From an uncultured Archangium sp. (GTDB lineage Bacteria > Myxococcota > Myxococcia > Myxococcales > Myxococcaceae), in assembly GCA_946479335.1 (NCBI GenBank), contig CAMLFP010000172.1, forward strand, positions 1 through 11,133: a stretch of DNA of 11,133 nt, written 5' to 3'. The notes beneath the pieces are model-generated. The model saw nothing but the letters and a program-made list of their open reading frames with translations. It was not told where the DNA came from and ran no database searches. The position numbers and the translations under genes were made by a program. Positions 8,448 to 11,133 of this stretch are shown piece after piece; within the stretch, counting starts at the first letter, position 1, and each line of letters opens with the position of its first letter.

Positions 8448-8467
8448 TTGTCCGTTATAACGGACAA
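8448..8467. promoter_or_regulatory. Perfect 20-bp palindrome, candidate operator
   Basis: TTGTCCGTTATAACGGACAA is its own reverse complement. It starts 26 bases after the quinone oxidoreductase stop and ends 167 bases before the DUF2378 start. Its 12-base core CCGTTATAACGG (8452-8463) recurs at 10116-10127 next to the LysR start. The centre contains TATAAC, a fair -10 box on either strand. No T-tract follows, so it is not a standard terminator. It is likely a dimeric regulator's site; the LysR product is one candidate. Confidence 0.6.
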
Positions 8468-8560
8468 CAAGAAAAACGGCGGTTCGCGCGGGAATGGGCG
8501 GCGGCGGCGAGGGTTTGAATCGCCGAGAGTTTCCGGGGCACGCGGCGACGCGTGCATGCA

Positions 8561-8603
8561 GGCCGGCTTCGTCTGTGAGGGGACGGAGCCGGCCGCTTTT
8601 TTT
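8561..8603 (+). terminator. Strong intrinsic terminator upstream of the DUF2378 gene
   Basis: The stem GGCCGGCTTCGTC (8561-8573) pairs with GACGGAGCCGGCC (8582-8594): 13 bp with one G-U pair and an 8-base loop. GC and seven Ts (8597-8603) follow. This is the clearest terminator in the window. It stands 139 bases after the quinone oxidoreductase stop and only 31 bases before the DUF2378 ATG. It may end the upstream transcript, or act as an attenuator if the DUF2378 promoter lies at the palindrome near 8448-8467. Confidence 0.85.
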
Positions 8604-8634
8604 CGGCGCGCACCCGTGCCATCAGCCGGCGCGC

Positions 8635-9222
8635 ATGCGTGCCGCCGAAGAGCCCGTGGTGTTCAGCTCCATCATCGAGGGAGCCCACCGCGCCTTTGGC
8701 GCGCAGTTGACGCCGGAGCTCCGCGACCGCGTGCGCGCCCTGGGGTTGGACCTCGACGCGAAGCGGGCGGCGTACCCGGTCAACGAGTTCCTCCCGGGGT
8801 TCATCGCGCTGGCCGACGCGGTGGTGCCCGGTGACGAGGCCTCGCGCCCGGCGCGGCTGCGGGAGTTCGGCCACCAGTTCATGAACGGCTTCGCGCGCAC
8901 CGCCATCGGCACCGCCGTCTTCACCATGGCGCGCACCATCGGCATCCGCCGGGCGATGGAGCGCATCGGCCGCAACGTGCGCACCACCGGCAACTTCATG
9001 GACGCCACCTGTGACGTGCGCGCGCCCAACGAGGTGCTCATCGTCATCGAGGTGCTGCCGCAGTTCCGCCACGCGGTCACCTCCGCGTGGGAGGTGATGG
9101 CGCTCTACCGGCTGGGCGTCTTCGACGGCATCTTGTCGAACCTCAAGGCGCGCGAGCCCTTCGCTGAAATCGTCGAGCTGCGGCCGCACACCACGACGTT
9201 CCGCGCGCGGTGGGGCGAGTAG
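8635..9222 (+). CDS. DUF2378 / TIGR02265 family protein (myxobacterial paralogous family)
   Basis: 195 residues, normal for this family, which is greatly expanded in Myxococcus and relatives and has no established function. Recognisable features are the GLDLDAKRAAYPVNEFLPGFIALA segment at about 37-60 and the LREFGHQFMNGFARTAIGTA block at about 75-94. These are followed by the IGRNVRTTGNFMDATCDVRAPNEV core at about 111-134 and a C-terminal beta-rich part ending in FRARW. No signal peptide or membrane segment. I start at ATG 8635; the frame extends to 8494, but that extension would be translated through the terminator hairpin and looks unnatural. No good Shine-Dalgarno sequence is visible. Its TAG abuts the stop of the convergent LysR gene with no gap. 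The upstream CCGTTATAACGG site suggests it shares control with the LysR/efflux pair. Confidence 0.88.
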   Translation: MRAAEEPVVFSSIIEGAHRAFGAQLTPELRDRVRALGLDLDAKRAAYPVNEFLPGFIALADAVVPGDEASRPARLREFGHQFMNGFARTAIGTAVFTMARTIGIRRAMERIGRNVRTTGNFMDATCDVRAPNEVLIVIEVLPQFRHAVTSAWEVMALYRLGVFDGILSNLKAREPFAEIVELRPHTTTFRARWGE

Positions 9223-10110
9223 TCAACGGTCGCGCACGCGCGGCAACCCGGAGAGGAACGGGCGCAGCAGCGAGGTGCGGCCCTCGGGCCTCCACACCGC
9301 GGTGACGCGGAGGTCGTTCTCGAAGCCGCTGATGGGCTTCATCACCGCGCCGCGCGGCGTGTCTTGAATGACGTAGCTGCCCACGAGGAAGCAGCCCAGC
9401 CCCTGCAGCACGAGCGGGATGCCGTGGTGCGGCTGGGAAATCTCGTGCGCGACGCGCGGGCGGTGGCCGGTGCGCGAGAGCTGCCGCATCAGCTCGTCGA
9501 AGGAGCCCGGGTTGATGCTGCGCGAGAAGCAGATGATGGGCTCCTGCACCAGCTTCGAGAGCGGCACGGTGTCGAGCGCGGCGAAGGGGTGCTCCTTCGG
9601 CACCCACACCGCCCAGTACCCGCGCACCACCTCGCGCGTCACCAGGTCGTCGGCGCGCGGCACCGGCGTCAGCCCGAAGCCGATGTCGATCCACCCGTCG
9701 CGCACCGCGGCCACCGTGTCGCTCGGCGGCACCTCCAGCAGCTCCACCAGCACGTCGGGGCGTGCGCGCTTGAGCGACTGGATGGCCGGCGGGAGGAAGG
9801 TGTGGCTGATGTACTGGAGCTGCCCCACCTTGAGCGTCTTCTCGCGCAAGCCGCCCACGCGGCGCGCGGAGGCCAGCGCGGCCTCCAGCTGCGTCAGCGC
9901 CGACGAGGTCTCATCGCGCAGCGTCTGGCCCGCGGGCGTCAGCTTCACGGTGCGGCGGTCGCGCTCCAGCAGCTTCACGCCCAGCTCCGCCTCGAGCTTC
10001 AAGATGTGTTGCGACAGCGCCGGCTGGGTGACACCTACGCGCTGCGCCGCCCGGCGGAAGTGCAGCAGCTCCGCCACGGCGTGGAACGACTTGAGGTGCT
10101 TGAGCTCCAT
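9223..10110 (-). CDS. LysR-family transcriptional regulator
   Basis: 295 residues, standard for the family. The N-terminal winged helix-turn-helix covers about 3-61, with FHAVAELLHFRRAAQRVGVTQPALSQHILKLE and a recognition helix around 28-38. The linker helix runs about 62-88, and the two-lobed effector domain runs from about 91 to the end. The IDIGFGLTPVP segment and the overall pattern resemble the CatM/BenM-like subgroup that senses aromatic or other small organic acids. The effector itself cannot be read from sequence. It is transcribed away from a TolC-type gene that starts 90 bases from its own start, the classic layout for a LysR regulator and its target. The 14-bp palindrome at 10115-10128 sits 4 bases upstream of its ATG, so autorepression is plausible. 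No Shine-Dalgarno sequence precedes the ATG. Confidence 0.95.
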   Translation of the reverse strand: MELKHLKSFHAVAELLHFRRAAQRVGVTQPALSQHILKLEAELGVKLLERDRRTVKLTPAGQTLRDETSSALTQLEAALASARRVGGLREKTLKVGQLQYISHTFLPPAIQSLKRARPDVLVELLEVPPSDTVAAVRDGWIDIGFGLTPVPRADDLVTREVVRGYWAVWVPKEHPFAALDTVPLSKLVQEPIICFSRSINPGSFDELMRQLSRTGHRPRVAHEISQPHHGIPLVLQGLGCFLVGSYVIQDTPRGAVMKPISGFENDLRVTAVWRPEGRTSLLRPFLSGLPRVRDR

Positions 10111-10114
10111 GGCG

Positions 10115-10128
10115 GCCGTTATAACGGC
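10115..10128. promoter_or_regulatory. 14-bp palindrome in the LysR-TolC divergent region, candidate operator
   Basis: GCCGTTATAACGGC is a perfect palindrome sharing the 12-base core CCGTTATAACGG with the site at 8448-8467. On the minus strand its TATAAC lies 7 bases before the LysR ATG and could be the -10 box of a nearly leaderless LysR message; I find no matching -35. On the plus strand it is about 70 bases before the efflux gene start, a usual place for activation or repression. The site could thus control both genes. Confidence 0.55.
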
Positions 10129-10200
10129 GGCGAATCACAGGCGCGCAAACTCTCATCACAACCTGCGCGCTCCGCGACGCATTGAAGGGCGGCCGTGCCG

Positions 10201-11133
10201 ATGACTCCACTTCTCCTTCTTGTACTGACGGCGCGGCCGATGGCCTTCGACGAGGCGGTGCGGCGCTCGCTCGAGAACCACCCGGTGATGGCCCAGGCGA
10301 AGGCCGACGTCGCGCGCGCCGACGCGCAGCTCGAGCAGGCGCGGGCGCCGTCGTTGCCCACCCTCGGCGTCAACGCGGTGGGCACGCAGCTCGACGCCGA
10401 CCGCCAGCTCGGCGGCCGGACCCTCGCGTACCAGACGTCGCTGTCGGCCAACGTGCAACTGCAGGTGCCGCTGGTGGCCGCCAACCGGTGGGCCGCGTGG
10501 AGGCGCGCCGACGCCAACGCCGACGCCGCGCGGGCCGGCTCGCTCGATTCGCGCCGTCAGGTGGCGGTGGCCACGGGCCGCGCGTGGTTGCAGACGCTGG
10601 CGCAGCAGCGCGTGGTGCAGGCGCAGCAGCGCAGCGTCGACACCGCGCAGGCGCATCTCGACTTCGCGACGGCGCGCTTCAAGGGCGGGGTGGGCAGCGA
10701 GCTCGACGCCATCCGCGCGGCGCAGGAGGTGGCGGTGGCGAAGCAGCAGCTCGCGACGGCGACCGGTGCGCTGCGCCGCTTCGAAGAGTTGCTGGGCGTG
10801 GCCGTGGGCGTCGACGAGGCGCTCTCGGCGGAAGACTCGGAGCCGAACCTCGACGCGAAAGACGCGCCCACCGACGCCGCCGCGCGCACCGACGTGAAGG
10901 CCGCGCAGGCGAAGCTCGACGCGGCGCACGTCGCCACCACGTGGGACTGGAGCGACTACATGCCGCTGCTGACCGCGGTGGTGCAGCCGGGCTACCAGAA
11001 CCCCGCGACGCCCACGTTCCCCACGTGGAACCTCCAGGCGCAGCTGGTGCTGAGCATCCCCCTGTACGACGGTGGCTTGCGCTACGGGCAGGAGAAGGAG
11101 CGCCGCGCCATCGAGGCGCAGCAGCGCGCGCAG
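10201..11133 (+). CDS. TolC-family outer-membrane efflux protein, 3' end beyond the window
   Basis: The first 311 residues are present with no stop; full family members have 400-500. These proteins form trimeric channels across the outer membrane and periplasm and work with RND or ABC pumps. The N-terminus MTPLLLLVLTARPMA is a short, weakly charged signal peptide, followed by FDEAVRRSLENHPVMAQAKADVARADAQLEQARA, the usual opening of the OEP domain. Long Ala/Gln-rich coiled-coil helices follow (about 120-200), then an insertion, then a beta-strand region ending SIPLYDGGLRYGQEKERRA, where the second OEP repeat's helix begins. The start may be this ATG (GAAGGG 11 bases upstream) or the in-frame GTG at 10195, which has better spacing. 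It is divergent from the LysR gene, which probably regulates it. Pump components would be expected just outside the window. Confidence 0.9.
   Translation, partial: MTPLLLLVLTARPMAFDEAVRRSLENHPVMAQAKADVARADAQLEQARAPSLPTLGVNAVGTQLDADRQLGGRTLAYQTSLSANVQLQVPLVAANRWAAWRRADANADAARAGSLDSRRQVAVATGRAWLQTLAQQRVVQAQQRSVDTAQAHLDFATARFKGGVGSELDAIRAAQEVAVAKQQLATATGALRRFEELLGVAVGVDEALSAEDSEPNLDAKDAPTDAAARTDVKAAQAKLDAAHVATTWDWSDYMPLLTAVVQPGYQNPATPTFPTWNLQAQLVLSIPLYDGGLRYGQEKERRAIEAQQRAQ

Noticed and set aside
8448..8467. Palindrome as a transcription terminator for the quinone oxidoreductase gene
   Set aside because: The hairpin would have a 4-base loop but no T-tract on either strand, and a much better terminator follows at 8561-8603.
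8506..8540. GGGTTTGAAT followed by pairing bases, resembling a tRNA T-arm
   Set aside because: No acceptor stem, anticodon arm or D-arm can be drawn around it; the resemblance is limited to a few bases.
8494..8634. Longer DUF2378 protein starting at 8494
   Set aside because: Translation would pass through a strong terminator hairpin and T-tract, and the extra 47 residues look unlike protein.

Overview
High-GC DNA, almost certainly from a myxobacterium (Myxococcota, probably Myxococcaceae or a close relative). Three things in the sequence point there. One gene encodes a DUF2378/TIGR02265-type protein, a family essentially confined to this group. A secreted esterase carries Asp-Ala-Gly linker repeats and a MYXO-CTERM-like tail (Cys-Gly-Cys, hydrophobic helix, RRAR). 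There is also an eukaryote-like Ser/Thr kinase with a C-terminal membrane anchor. I cannot name the genus.

Layout. (1) Positions 4-3214, minus strand: a tightly coupled operon reading Ser/Thr kinase, then glycerol kinase (glpK), then a small lipoprotein. Both junctions are 4-base start/stop overlaps (ATGA, GTGA). (2) Positions 3271-4404, plus strand: a divergently transcribed PHB-depolymerase/feruloyl-esterase-like secreted hydrolase. (3) Positions 4405-5022: no intact gene. It holds what looks like the wreck of a minus-strand gene (about 4427-4788) and one copy of a 45-bp palindromic repeat. (4) Positions 5023-6969, plus strand: an AbiEi-type N-terminal domain joined to a DUF559 nuclease-like domain, then a pirin 15 bases downstream. 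(5) Positions 6970-7452: no gene. It holds an imperfect direct repeat, a small GC hairpin and the second, inverted copy of the 45-bp repeat. (6) Positions 7453-8421, plus strand: an NAD(P)H:quinone oxidoreductase. (7) Positions 8422-8634: a perfect 20-bp palindrome and a strong intrinsic terminator. (8) Positions 8635-9222: the DUF2378 protein, ending back to back with a minus-strand LysR regulator (9223-10110). (9) From 10201 (or GTG 10195) to the window end: a TolC-type outer-membrane efflux protein, divergent from the regulator and cut off by the window edge.

How the parts may work together (inference). The kinase/glpK/lipoprotein operon links glycerol uptake metabolism to a membrane-tethered Ser/Thr kinase. 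The LysR gene and the TolC-type gene form a classic divergent regulator/target pair. The same 12-bp palindrome CCGTTATAACGG lies next to the LysR start and again ahead of the DUF2378 gene, so one factor may control regulator, efflux gene and DUF2378 gene together. I did not find a clear new multi-gene defence or biosynthesis system. The least explained signals are the two palindromic repeat families (45-bp polar repeat; CCGTTATAACGG) and the terminator sitting 31 nt before a start codon.
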